Assembly: GCF_902805515.1 (NCBI RefSeq)
Contig: NZ_CADCTE010000186.1
Coordinates: forward strand, 1-64,000
Source: an uncultured Arthrobacter sp.
Lineage (GTDB): Bacteria > Actinomycetota > Actinomycetes > Actinomycetales > Micrococcaceae
Direction of reading: 5' to 3'
Length of the DNA: 64,000 bases
The translations under genes and the position numbers were made by a program. Numbering within the stretch: the stretch's first letter is position 1; the number at the start of each line of letters is the position of its first letter. Below the pieces are notes generated by a model that made no database searches, was not told the DNA's origin, and saw only the letters and a list, made by a program, of their open reading frames with translations. Shown here piece after piece: positions 19,755 through 28,204 of this stretch.

Positions 19755-20582
19755 CTACAGTCCCTCGATGGTTGAAGCCGAGTCGGCGGTGGCGTCCAGC
19801 TCGGCCTCGCGGGCGGCGTTGCGCCGGGCGCGCCGCTTGTCGTTGAGCAGGCACAGGCCGATGGCGGCGAAGAAGAGCACGAGCATCGGCACGGCGAGGT
19901 AGAACATGCTCACCGCATCGGCGCCGGGTGCGGCCATCGCGGCGAAGAGGCAGACGAGGAAGACGGTGATGCGCCAGGCCTTGAGGACCTGCCGTCCGGA
20001 GATCAGTCCCACGAGGTTCAGCCCGAACAGCACCACCGGGAGCAGGAACGCGATCCCGAAGGCGAGCATCAGGCGCAGGATGAAGGTGATGAACACCGAC
20101 ACCGTGATGATGTTAGTGAACCCGCCGGGAGTGAAGTCGGTCAGGACCCTCACCGCGTTGGGCAGGACCAGCCAGGCGAGGTAGATGCCGGCGAGGAACA
20201 GGGGTACGGCCACCGCGATGAAGGACAGCGAGATGCGCCGCTCCTTGGCGTGCAGCCCGGGCGTGATGAACGCCCACAGCTGGTACAGCCAGACCGGGCT
20301 GGAGATGATCAGCCCCAGGAAGACCGAGACCTGGATGAGCAGGTCGAACGGGGAGGCGACGGCGTCGAAGTTCAGGGCCGCACTGCGGCCCTCCCGCTCG
20401 TTGAGGTCCTGGATGGGCGCCGCGAGGGCTTCAAGGACGGGGTTGTAGATGAAGAAGCCGACCACCGTGCCGGCGACCACCGCCAGCCCGGACTTGAACA
20501 ACCGGATGCGTGCTTCGCGCAGGTGTTCCTTGAGAGCCATCCGCCCTTCGGGGTTGGCCTTGCGCCCTCGGGTCCGTGCCAT
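19755..20582 (-). CDS. tatC: Sec-independent protein translocase TatC
   Basis: TatC is the signal-peptide receptor of the twin-arginine export system. This 275-residue protein has six hydrophobic segments and the cytosolic N-terminal helix MALKEHLREARIRLFKS, with the conserved HLxExRxR-type motif (here HLREARIR). ATG 20582 is five bases after the tatA stop, so the two are co-transcribed. The C-terminal tail is charged (RRARRNAAREAELDA). Confidence 0.96.
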   Translation of the reverse strand: MARTRGRKANPEGRMALKEHLREARIRLFKSGLAVVAGTVVGFFIYNPVLEALAAPIQDLNEREGRSAALNFDAVASPFDLLIQVSVFLGLIISSPVWLYQLWAFITPGLHAKERRISLSFIAVAVPLFLAGIYLAWLVLPNAVRVLTDFTPGGFTNIITVSVFITFILRLMLAFGIAFLLPVVLFGLNLVGLISGRQVLKAWRITVFLVCLFAAMAAPGADAVSMFYLAVPMLVLFFAAIGLCLLNDKRRARRNAAREAELDATADSASTIEGL

Positions 20583-20587
20583 GGTGC

Positions 20588-20908
20588 CTAGGGGGTGGAG
20601 CCCGGCGTTCCGCCCGGTGCCGAAGGAGAGCCACCGGCCGCTCCGGGGGGATTGTGCGGGGCGGCCGTCGGCTGCCCCGGCGCGCCGTGGGTCCGCGCGT
20701 CAGGACCGGAGGAGACGATGTTTCCCTCGACAGGCGCGCCTGCGGTGCCGCTGCCGGTGTTGTTCTCGTCCTTCATCTGCTTGACCTCGGACTTGAAGAT
20801 GCGCAGCGACTGGCCGGCGCTGCGCGCCAGTCCGGGGAGCTTCGGCGCACCGAAAAGTAGGATCGCGATCACGATAAGAATGACGATGTGCCAGCCTTCG
20901 AGCCTCAT
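20588..20908 (-). CDS. tatA: Sec-independent translocase subunit TatA
   Basis: This 106-residue protein has one N-terminal membrane helix (about 6-20), the FGAPKLP hinge and an amphipathic helix with [19 protein letters not shown] disordered Gly/Pro/Ala tail follows. It polymerises to form the Tat translocation pore with TatC from the next gene. No TatB is in the window, as expected where TatA serves both roles or TatB lies elsewhere. Confidence 0.95.
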   Translation of the reverse strand: MRLEGWHIVILIVIAILLFGAPKLPGLARSAGQSLRIFKSEVKQMKDENNTGSGTAGAPVEGNIVSSGPDARTHGAPGQPTAAPHNPPGAAGGSPSAPGGTPGSTP

Positions 20909-21095
20909 GCCAGGTTCCTCTCCTAGGTCCTCTTCAGTTTAGGTCATAGATCGGGGCCGCCGTGCAGCGACCGGGGCCGCCGCCGGTGCCGGTCCGGCTC
21001 CCGGCCGCGGGATGCACGGGCCGGGACGGGACTGGGCCGTTCCGTGTCCTCCGCGAATTCATTCAACGTTAAGGCGCTTCGTACGCGGAGGCGGC

Positions 21096-21443
21096 TCAGA
21101 GGTGCGGAAGGTCGCGCAGCAGCTGGGGCCGCCGGTTCTCGGCCCGGCGCCGGATCCGCCGCTCGCGCCGCCGCCCCTGGCGCAGCAGCCGGGCTTCGTG
21201 GTTGGCCCGGCGGACCTCCGCGGGCTGCTCAAAAACGGCGGGGCCGGGGGAATCGGAGGCCTCCCCCGCGGCGGAACCGGAAGCACGCGTGGGAGGCGCA
21301 GCATCGAGAAGCGATGACGCCTTCTCGAACTCGTCCAGCGTCCTCATCGCCTTCCGGAAGACCCGGAAGCCCACGGCGAGCAGGAACAGGGCGCTGACCG
21401 CCACCAGGGCGATCCACAGAACCAACCACATCCACCACCACAT
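21096..21443 (-). CDS. Small single-pass membrane protein between pafBC and tatA
   Basis: This 115-residue protein begins MWWWMWLVLW and has one strong membrane helix (about 3-26). An amphipathic stretch (RVFRKAMRTLDEFEKASSLL) and a very arginine-rich tail (RRRERRIRRRAENRR) follow. I do not recognise a domain. It follows pafBC by nine bases, so it is probably in the same operon, and lies just before tatA. Its function is unknown; a positively charged cytoplasmic tail could bind nucleic acid or phospholipid. Confidence 0.7.
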   Translation of the reverse strand: MWWWMWLVLWIALVAVSALFLLAVGFRVFRKAMRTLDEFEKASSLLDAAPPTRASGSAAGEASDSPGPAVFEQPAEVRRANHEARLLRQGRRRERRIRRRAENRRPQLLRDLPHL

Positions 21444-21452
21444 TGCTTCAGT

Positions 21453-23435
21453 CTAAGCCGCGGTCGACGCCAGGGCCGCCTCGAGCCAGCGCAGGACCTC
21501 GGCACGCAGGTCCCGCGGCCCGGCCACGGCCGCCGAGCCGCCGAGCCCGGCGATGAGGCCGGGGAGCCATGCCACCGAGCCGACCCGCAGTTCGGCGGCG
21601 AGGGAGCCCGCGCCCAGTTCCTCGGTCCGCACGGCGTTGTACTGGGCCGCGATCCACCGGGCGGGTTCCTTCAGCACCAGCACGATGCGCCGGTCATCCG
21701 GCGAGGGGGTGTAGAGCCCTGTGGACGGTGCCGCGTTCGAGGGCGGCCCCGCCTCGCCGCCCCGGGTGACGGGCCGGTCCGTGAGGCGGACGTCCTGGAT
21801 GCGGTCGAGCCGGAAGTTCCGGAACCCGGCCGATCCGATGCACCAGGCCTCCACATACCAGCGGTCGTCCTGGGAGAAGGCACGGACCGGTTCGATGACC
21901 CGCTCGGTGATCTCGTCGCGGGCCGGCACCAGGTAGGACATCTCCACCTGGACGCCGCGCCGGAGGGCCTCCTGGAACAGCTCGAGGTGGGGCTGAACCT
22001 CATCCTCGCTCAGCCGGGTCCCGACGACAGTGCCCATCCGGGCCGCATCACCGGCCGCCGCGGTGAGCTTCGCCTGGGCCGTGGACAGGGCCGGATGGGC
22101 GGCGATGCCCGGCAGGTCCCGCAGCGCCTGGAGGCCGACGATGAGGGTGCATGCCTCGTCCATCGCCAGGCGCACCGGCTGGGAGAGGTTGCGGGCGTTG
22201 CTCAGGTAGATCCTGCCGCCCTCGACGTCCACGTCCATCAGTCCGTCGGGGTAGTGGCGCGGACCGCTGACGAACAGCAGGTCGAGGTCGCGGGTCAGCT
22301 GGGCCTCGCTGACCTCGAACCGCTGCGCCGTCTCCCTGAGGTCGGCTCCGGGGTGGGCCAGCAGGTAGGGCACCAGGTCGAGCAGGCGCAGCAGATGGTC
22401 CTGGGCCGAGGATTTCCGGCGCGGCGCCGTCCCCTGCCCTCCGGTGAGCTCGACCTCCGGTGCGGTGCGGGCGGCGTCGAGGGCTCCGGTGAGCAGCCCA
22501 CGCACCCGGGCGCCGAGCTCGGCCGGTTCGACGACGGAGGCGTTGGCGCCGAAGCCGGCGACCTCCGCGGCGAGGGCCGGCAGGCCGGTGTAGGGGACGC
22601 GGAGGCGGTCCCAGTCCTCGCCGTGTTCGACGAGGGTCGACCCCCGGCGCACCCGCAGGATGTTGCAGGTGCCGGGGCGGACGAGCAGTTCGGCGGTCCC
22701 CTCGGCGTCGCGCCGGGTCAGTGAGGCCAGGGCCGCGTTGATGTCGAAGGACTCGGGCGGCTCGAAGCCGCCTTCGCGCAGGGTCGGCGGTGACGTCATC
22801 CGGGACAGGCGGAAGAACCGTTCGGCCTGCCGGTCCGCGTCGAACCCGACAAGGTACCAGTGCCCGAACCGCGAGCCCATCCCCCACGGCCGCACCGTGC
22901 GTTTTTCCTCGCGTCCCGTACTGGCTGCCCGGTAGGTGAACGTGATGGTCCGGCGGGCGGCCATGGCGCGCCACACCTCGTCCCAGTACGGTTCGCTGGT
23001 GCGGATCCTCGGCTGGACGGGCAGCAGCGCGGGCGGCTCGGTGCCCGGGGTCCGCAGGCTGAGTTTCCGCATGGCCCGGGAGGCGGCGGAGTCGAGCGAG
23101 GCCGGGTCCCACATCCCCGCCGCGAGGCTGAGGAAGGTGTACTCCTCGGCGGTGAAGGTCACCCCCGTGAGCTGGTACTCCTCGGCGTTGATGCGGTAGC
23201 GCTGCACCGTGTTGTCGGTCTCGAAGAGGGGATCCTCGCTGAAGGACTCAAGCGGAATGCCCTGCTCCCGCAGCATCGCCTTGTCCCGGTCGAAGAGCTT
23301 CTCCCGGGCAGCCGGCGTGGGCGCCTCACGGTACAGTTCGATTTCCTCGAACAGTTCCTCCTTGCTGAAACCGCGTTTGCTGGACAGCAGCAGGATCACC
23401 AGGGTCAGGAGTCGTTCGGTTCGTTTTGCGGACAC
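21453..23435 (-). CDS. pafBC: Fused PafB-PafC transcriptional regulator (two WYL modules)
   Basis: This single 660-residue chain joins two HTH-WYL units. The first has an HTH at about 1-60 and a WYL domain at about 155-215 with GHWYLVGFD. The second has an HTH near 345-400 and a WYL near 510-560 with RWYVEAWC. In mycobacteria PafB and PafC are separate proteins forming a heterodimer that activates LexA-independent DNA-damage genes, probably on sensing a nucleic-acid ligand through WYL. The fused form is known in Arthrobacter. The GTG start has a -10 hexamer seven bases upstream and no ribosome site. Confidence 0.93.
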   Translation of the reverse strand: MSAKRTERLLTLVILLLSSKRGFSKEELFEEIELYREAPTPAAREKLFDRDKAMLREQGIPLESFSEDPLFETDNTVQRYRINAEEYQLTGVTFTAEEYTFLSLAAGMWDPASLDSAASRAMRKLSLRTPGTEPPALLPVQPRIRTSEPYWDEVWRAMAARRTITFTYRAASTGREEKRTVRPWGMGSRFGHWYLVGFDADRQAERFFRLSRMTSPPTLREGGFEPPESFDINAALASLTRRDAEGTAELLVRPGTCNILRVRRGSTLVEHGEDWDRLRVPYTGLPALAAEVAGFGANASVVEPAELGARVRGLLTGALDAARTAPEVELTGGQGTAPRRKSSAQDHLLRLLDLVPYLLAHPGADLRETAQRFEVSEAQLTRDLDLLFVSGPRHYPDGLMDVDVEGGRIYLSNARNLSQPVRLAMDEACTLIVGLQALRDLPGIAAHPALSTAQAKLTAAAGDAARMGTVVGTRLSEDEVQPHLELFQEALRRGVQVEMSYLVPARDEITERVIEPVRAFSQDDRWYVEAWCIGSAGFRNFRLDRIQDVRLTDRPVTRGGEAGPPSNAAPSTGLYTPSPDDRRIVLVLKEPARWIAAQYNAVRTEELGAGSLAAELRVGSVAWLPGLIAGLGGSAAVAGPRDLRAEVLRWLEAALASTAA

Positions 23436-23442
23436 GGGAGTT

Positions 23443-23448
23443 ACCTTA
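23443..23448 (-). promoter_or_regulatory. Leaderless -10 TAAGGT for pafBC
   Basis: TAAGGT on the minus strand ends seven bases before the GTG start. No -35 is recognisable. Confidence 0.45.
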
Positions 23449-23499
23449 CCTGCCTCCGAACCGCCGCCGGACCAGCCCTTTCCCTGCCCGGAAACAGCA

Positions 23500-23530
23500 C
23501 TGCCGCCCGGCGCCGGGGCGCGGGCGGCAG
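23500..23530. terminator. Hairpin between the FKBP gene and pafBC
   Basis: CTGCCGCCCG and CGGGCGGCAG pair over ten bases around an eleven-base GC-rich loop, downstream of the FKBP stop. The T-run is weak, so termination is plausible but not certain. Confidence 0.45.
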
Positions 23531-23549
23531 CTGCCGAAGGTGGAGAGGC

Positions 23550-23945
23550 TCAGCGCACGTCGAGCAGGTCGACGACGAAGATCAGGGATTCGTTCGGGCC
23601 GATCGCCGAGCCGGCGCCGCGGTCGCCGTAGGCAAGCTCGGAGGGGATCTCAAGCCGGCGGCGGCCGCCGACCTTCATGCCCAGCAGGCCCTGGTCCCAG
23701 CCCTGGATGACCTGGCCGACGCCGACCTTGAAGTCGAGCGGTGCTCCGCGGTTCCAGGACGCGTCGAACTCCTCGCCGGTGGAAAACGCGACGCCGACGT
23801 AGTGGGTGGAGACGGTGTCCCCGGGCGTGGCCGCCTTGCCGTTGCCTTCAATGAGGTCCTCGATGACGAGTTCGGTGGGTGCGCCGTGGCTCGGGAAGTC
23901 GATCTCCGGCTTGGACCGGTCGAATTCGCGCTGTCCAAATGACAT
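23550..23945 (-). CDS. FKBP-type peptidyl-prolyl isomerase (cytoplasmic)
   Basis: This 131-residue single FKBP domain has the hallmark strands: THYVGVAFSTGEEFDASW, VIQGWDQGLLGMKVGGRRRL and IPSELAYGDRG. The active-site residues (Tyr, Asp, Val-Ile-Trp, Tyr) are present, so it should catalyse proline isomerisation in the cytoplasm. It sits 39 bases after the lipoprotein FKBP gene, on the same strand. The ATG follows GAAGGAGAACC. Confidence 0.93.
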   Translation of the reverse strand: MSFGQREFDRSKPEIDFPSHGAPTELVIEDLIEGNGKAATPGDTVSTHYVGVAFSTGEEFDASWNRGAPLDFKVGVGQVIQGWDQGLLGMKVGGRRRLEIPSELAYGDRGAGSAIGPNESLIFVVDLLDVR

Positions 23946-23984
23946 GGTTCTCCTTCGCAGGGTGGGGGTGTTCGGGTGGTGCGG

Positions 23985-24920
23985 TTACTTGGCGGCCTTG
24001 CCGGTGATCTCCACGAAGAACACGAGCGTGCCGGAGGGGCGGCCCTCGGGTGCCGGGTCGCCGTAGCCCCAGGCGCCGGGGATGACCAGCAGGACCTGTG
24101 AGCCGACCTTCTGGCCGGCGAGGCCCTTGGTCCAGCCCTCGATGACGCCGGTCAGCGGGAACTCGGCGGGCTCGCCGCGCTCGAAGCTCGAGTCGAACTG
24201 CTCGCCGTCCTCCCAGCGCCAGCCGCTGTAGTTGGCGGTGATCGTGTCGGACTCGGCGACGACCTCGCCGTCGCCCTCCTTGAGGACCTTCACCACGAGG
24301 TCCTTGGACGGCTCGTTGTCGGGGATGGTGACCTCGGGCGCGCCGTCCTTGGCGAACTTGAACGTGGGCAGCTTGCCCTCGTCGTCGAGCTTGCTGACGT
24401 CCTCGGGAGACAGGATCTTGGGCTCCGGGGCGGGGTCCTTGGCGGAGATGATCTTCAGGACCACCAGCTGCTGCGGGGTGGCCTCCTGGCCTTCGGCGGG
24501 TTCCTCGATCGGGCGGGTGTACCCGACCTGGGCTCCGACCTTCGTGCCGACCAGGACCTCGTACAGCTCGGCGTCCTGCTCCTTGAGCGTGTCGTCAACG
24601 GGCAGCGGCTGAGGCTGGCCGCCTTCGTAGGTGTCACCGAGCTTGCTGCCGTCCTCGGCGTTGAAGAACGCGGCGTTGAAGGTGATCTGCTGGCCGGCCT
24701 TGATGGCCTTGCCGTCGCCCTCGACGAGGGTCTTCACGGCGGGAGCGGTGACCTTCAGGGGCGTGTCGAACTCGACCTTGGGGGCCTTCTTGTCACTGCC
24801 GCCGCTGACGGTGACCGACTCGAAGACGTCGGCGTCGCCGGCCGACTTCCCGGTCGACGCGCCACCGCATGCGGTGAGCGCGAGCAGCAGGGGCAGGAGG
24901 AACAAAAGTATCCGTCGCAC
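23985..24920 (-). CDS. FKBP-type peptidyl-prolyl isomerase lipoprotein
   Basis: This 311-residue protein has a lipoprotein signal peptide, MRRILLFLLPLLLALTAC, with the lipidated Cys18. Two FKBP-like domains follow. The first (about 60-175) is degenerate, with GDGKAIKAGQQITFNAAFF. The second (about 200-308) is better kept, with NYSGWRWEDGEQFDSSF, GVIEGWTKGL and IPGAWGYGDP. It should fold exported proteins outside the membrane. The GTG start has a GAAAGAAG ribosome site. A cytoplasmic FKBP follows directly. Confidence 0.92.
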   Translation of the reverse strand: MRRILLFLLPLLLALTACGGASTGKSAGDADVFESVTVSGGSDKKAPKVEFDTPLKVTAPAVKTLVEGDGKAIKAGQQITFNAAFFNAEDGSKLGDTYEGGQPQPLPVDDTLKEQDAELYEVLVGTKVGAQVGYTRPIEEPAEGQEATPQQLVVLKIISAKDPAPEPKILSPEDVSKLDDEGKLPTFKFAKDGAPEVTIPDNEPSKDLVVKVLKEGDGEVVAESDTITANYSGWRWEDGEQFDSSFERGEPAEFPLTGVIEGWTKGLAGQKVGSQVLLVIPGAWGYGDPAPEGRPSGTLVFFVEITGKAAK

Positions 24921-25047
24921 AGAACTTCTTTCGCAGGAGTTGTCGGTAGTTCAGGCAGCGCCCATCCGGACGGGCATCTTCAAGCCTAACGGTTTCCGGG
25001 CGGCGTTTTCTCCCCCGGCCCGCACCCCGCGGTGCCCGCCGGTGTGT

Positions 25048-26409
25048 TCAGAGGTGCTCGAGGAGGGCCTCGACCCGCTCATCGACCGATTTGAAGGGGT
25101 CCTTGCAGAGGATGGTCTGCTGGGCCCGGTCGTTGAGTTTAAGGTGGACCCAGTCCACGGTGTAGTCGCGGTTGGCTTCCTTGGCCCGCCGCACGAACTC
25201 CCCGCGCAGCCGGGCCCGGGTGGTCTGCGGCGGGGTGTCGACGGCCTCCTTGACGACGACGTCGTCGACCACCCGCAGCGCCTCCCCCCGGGCCTGGAGC
25301 AGGAAGAACAGGCCCCGGCTGCGGGAGATGTCGTGGTAGGTCAGATCGAGCTGCGACACCCGGGCGGAGTCGAGTTCGACCCCGTTGCGCTCCATGTACC
25401 GGTCGACGAGCTTCTTCTTGATCGCCCAGTCCACCTCCCGGTCGATCGCCGAGGTGTCCCCCGTCTCGATCGCGTCGAGGGTGCGCTCCCACAGGCTCAG
25501 CACCGCCGGGACGTGCGCGTGGTGCGCACCGTTCGTGTCAACGAAGGCGCGGGCGCGGGCGAGGTACTCCCGCTGCATGTCCAGGGCGGTGATATGGCGA
25601 CCGTTGGCGAGCTTCAGCAGCTGCCGGCCCGAGAGGTCGTGGGAGATCTCCCGGATGCTGCGGATCGGGTTCTCGAGGCGGAAGTCACGCATCATGGCCC
25701 CGGCCTCGACCATGCGCAGGATCAGGTCGACGGAGCCGATCTTCAGGCGGGTCGTCGTCTCGGACATGTTGGAGTCCCCGGCGATGATGTGGAGCCGGCG
25801 GAAGAATTCGGCGTCGGCGTGCGGTTCGTCGCGGGTGTTGATGATGGGCCGGGACCGGGTGGTGGCCGAGGAGATGCCCTCCCAGAGGTGGTCGGCGCGC
25901 TGCGAGAACGCGTACAGGGAGCCGTTCTGGGTCTTGAGCACCTTGCCGGCGCCGACGAGGAGCTGCCGGGTGACCAGGAACGGGATGAGGATGTCGGCGA
26001 GCCGGCCGAACTCCAGCTTGCGCGGTATGAGGTAGTTCTCGTGGCTGCCGTAGGAGTTCCCGGCCGAATCGGTGTTGTTTTTGAACAGGTAGATATTGCC
26101 GTTGTAGCCCTCCTGCCCGAGCTTGCGCTGGGCCTCAACCACGAGGTCCTCGAGGATCAGCTCGCCGGCGCGGTCCTGGGCGATCAGCTGCGCCAGGTCG
26201 TCGCATTCGGCCGTCGCATACTCCGGGTGCGATCCCACATCGAGGTAGAGCCGTGACCCGTTGGTCAGGAACACATTGGAGGACCGCCCCCAGCTGACGA
26301 CCTTCCGGAAGAGATATCGAGCCACCTCCTCGGGCGAGAGGGGGCGCGAGTTGGGCCCCGAGTAGGAGATGCCGAACTCAGTTTCGATTCCGAAGATACG
26401 CCGGTCCAT
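25048..26409 (-). CDS. pafA: Pup--protein ligase PafA
   Basis: PafA is a carboxylate-amine ligase of the glutamine-synthetase fold. It joins the C-terminal Glu of Pup to substrate lysines using ATP. The N-terminus [13 protein letters not shown] carries the metal-binding Glu9. Asp57 in [14 protein letters not shown] occupies the place of the conserved catalytic base. Length (453) is normal. The ATG overlaps the prcA stop by one base (TAATG), so the two are translationally coupled. Confidence 0.97.
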   Translation of the reverse strand: MDRRIFGIETEFGISYSGPNSRPLSPEEVARYLFRKVVSWGRSSNVFLTNGSRLYLDVGSHPEYATAECDDLAQLIAQDRAGELILEDLVVEAQRKLGQEGYNGNIYLFKNNTDSAGNSYGSHENYLIPRKLEFGRLADILIPFLVTRQLLVGAGKVLKTQNGSLYAFSQRADHLWEGISSATTRSRPIINTRDEPHADAEFFRRLHIIAGDSNMSETTTRLKIGSVDLILRMVEAGAMMRDFRLENPIRSIREISHDLSGRQLLKLANGRHITALDMQREYLARARAFVDTNGAHHAHVPAVLSLWERTLDAIETGDTSAIDREVDWAIKKKLVDRYMERNGVELDSARVSQLDLTYHDISRSRGLFFLLQARGEALRVVDDVVVKEAVDTPPQTTRARLRGEFVRRAKEANRDYTVDWVHLKLNDRAQQTILCKDPFKSVDERVEALLEHL

Positions 26410-27134
26410 TAGACAGGGCTTTCCCGAGAGGTGAGCATGGTTTCGAGTTCAGGGATGCCGATGCGCCGGAACGCCCGGTGGGTGCCGCGGGCCACTTCCG
26501 GGTCGCGGTCGAGCACCGCCACTTCAAGCGATTCCGGCCCCAGCTGGGGGCCGGCACCCGTGGAGCCGTCCTGCCGCAGCGAGTGCACCGCGGCGCGGAC
26601 GGCCTGCGGGAAGTCGAGGTCCTCGGAGAAGCTGCTGCGCAGCACCTCCACCACGGCCTCCGCCGCGCCGCCCATCACGACGAACCCCTTTTCGTCGGCG
26701 ATCGAGCCGTCGAAGGTGAGGCGGTACAGGTGGTCCGCGGCGGGCTGCTCCCCCACCTCGGCGACCACCAGTTCGACCTCGAACGGTTTGCTCTCGGCGG
26801 TGAAGACGGCGCCGAGGCTCTGGGCGTACACGCTGGCCAGGCCGCGGGCGGTGACGTCTTCGCGGTCGTAGGAGTAGCCCCGGACGTCGGCGTAGCGGAT
26901 GCCGGCCTGCCTCAGGCTCTCGAACTCGTTGTACTTCCCCACGGCGGCGAAGGCGATGCGGTCGTAGATCTCGCCGAGCTTGTGCAGCGACGGCGATGGG
27001 TTTTCGGCGACCAGGGCGATGCCGTCGCGGCAGCTGAGCACGATGACCGAGCGGCCGCGGCCGATCCCCTTCCGCGCGAAGTCGGCGCGGTCCCGCATGA
27101 GCTGCTCGGGCGATACGTAGAACTGCTGGGTCAT
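26409..27134 (-). CDS. prcA: Proteasome subunit alpha
   Basis: PrcA forms the outer, gating rings of the 20S proteasome. This 241-residue protein has the gate N-terminus [20 protein letters not shown], and no catalytic Thr, as expected for alpha subunits. The C-terminal extension is short. It starts three bases after the prcB stop and overlaps pafA, giving the usual prcB-prcA-pafA operon. Confidence 0.96.
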   Translation of the reverse strand: MTQQFYVSPEQLMRDRADFARKGIGRGRSVIVLSCRDGIALVAENPSPSLHKLGEIYDRIAFAAVGKYNEFESLRQAGIRYADVRGYSYDREDVTARGLASVYAQSLGAVFTAESKPFEVELVVAEVGEQPAADHLYRLTFDGSIADEKGFVVMGGAAEAVVEVLRSSFSEDLDFPQAVRAAVHSLRQDGSTGAGPQLGPESLEVAVLDRDPEVARGTHRAFRRIGIPELETMLTSRESPV

Positions 27135-27137
27135 GGT

Positions 27138-27962
27138 CTAGGCCTCCCGTCCTGCAATGGAGCGGCTTGCGATGACATTCCGCGCCGTCGTCTCAAGTTC
27201 CCGGTCCGGAATCCGCCGCGTGCCCGCACTGTTGACGGTGTACACGACCGGCCACAGCTCGCGGACGACGTCGGGTCCGCCGGTGGCCGAGTCGTCATCG
27301 GCGGCGTCGTACAGGGCCTCGACCGCCACCTGCACCGCGGAGGCTTCGTCGAGGTTCGGCTTCCACAGTTTCTTCAACGAACCGCGCGCAAACGCCGATC
27401 CCGAGCCGACGCTGTGGTGCTCCTGTTCCTCATACCGACCGCCGGTGACGTCGAAGGAGAAGAGCCGCCCTTCATGGCGGCTGGTGTCGTAGCCGGCGAA
27501 GAGCGGCACGACGGCGAGCCCCTGCAGCGCCATGGGAAGGTTCTGCCGGACCATGGCGGCCAGCCGGTTTGCCTTCCCGTCGAGGCTCATGCGGGTGCCT
27601 TCGATCTTCTCGTAGTGCTCGAGTTCGACCTGGAACAGGCGGGTCAGGTCGAGGGCGATCCCGGCGGTGCCGGCGATGCCGAGCACCGAGAACATATCGG
27701 CGGGGAAGACCTTCTCGATGTGCCGGCTGGCGATGACGTTGCCCATGGTGGCCCGGCGGTCCCCCGCCATCAGCACCCCACCGCCGAAGGTCAGCGACAC
27801 GATCGTCGTTGCGTGCGGGGCGAGGGCCGGGCCGGCGCCGGAGGCCGGGAAGTCAACGCGGCTGCGCGAAGCCAGCAGGTCGGGGTGATGGCGCCCGAGA
27901 TGGTCCGAGAACGACGTCGATGCCGCCCGGGCGACCGTTGCTGCAGCTTCTTCCGGCATCAT
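27138..27962 (-). CDS. prcB: Proteasome subunit beta (with propeptide)
   Basis: PrcB carries the proteolytic sites of the 20S core. A propeptide of 51 residues ends PALAPHA, and autocatalytic cleavage would expose Thr52 of [11 protein letters not shown], the nucleophile. Lys and Asp of the active centre lie in MAGDRRAT and in the following AS/EKVFP segment. It starts five bases after the pup stop. Confidence 0.96.
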   Translation of the reverse strand: MMPEEAAATVARAASTSFSDHLGRHHPDLLASRSRVDFPASGAGPALAPHATTIVSLTFGGGVLMAGDRRATMGNVIASRHIEKVFPADMFSVLGIAGTAGIALDLTRLFQVELEHYEKIEGTRMSLDGKANRLAAMVRQNLPMALQGLAVVPLFAGYDTSRHEGRLFSFDVTGGRYEEQEHHSVGSGSAFARGSLKKLWKPNLDEASAVQVAVEALYDAADDDSATGGPDVVRELWPVVYTVNSAGTRRIPDRELETTARNVIASRSIAGREA

Positions 27963-27967
27963 TGCCT

Positions 27968-28171
27968 TTACTGCCCACCCTTCTGGACGAAGCCCCTGAC
28001 GAACTCTTCGGCGTTGGACTCAAGCACCCCGTCAATCTCGTCGAGCAGGTCGTCGACGCCCTGGGTTTCCGCGGTGTCCGAGGCGGAGGCGGGAGCGGCG
28101 GGAGGCTCCGCCGGGGTCTCTTCCTGCTCCTCGGTGCGTGTGCCTGTGGCCTTGTGATCCTGTGTTGCCAT
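27968..28171 (-). CDS. pup: Prokaryotic ubiquitin-like protein Pup
   Basis: This 67-residue acidic, disordered protein is ligated to lysines to mark proteins for the proteasome. The C-terminus is [11 protein letters not shown]. The final Gln means Dop must deamidate it to Glu before PafA can use it. The central [14 protein letters not shown] segment forms the helix that binds the Mpa coiled coil. I start at the ATG 28171, nine bases after GAAGGG; an in-frame GTG lies three codons upstream. Confidence 0.96.
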   Translation of the reverse strand: MATQDHKATGTRTEEQEETPAEPPAAPASASDTAETQGVDDLLDEIDGVLESNAEEFVRGFVQKGGQ

Positions 28172-28204
28172 GATGAGCACCCTTCGGTTTCGGTTCTGCT
28201 GCTT

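Noticed and set aside
18071-19846. Long plus-strand open frame opposite helY
   Set aside because: The helicase motifs lie on the other strand; this translation is repetitive Gly/Arg/Val with no family resemblance.
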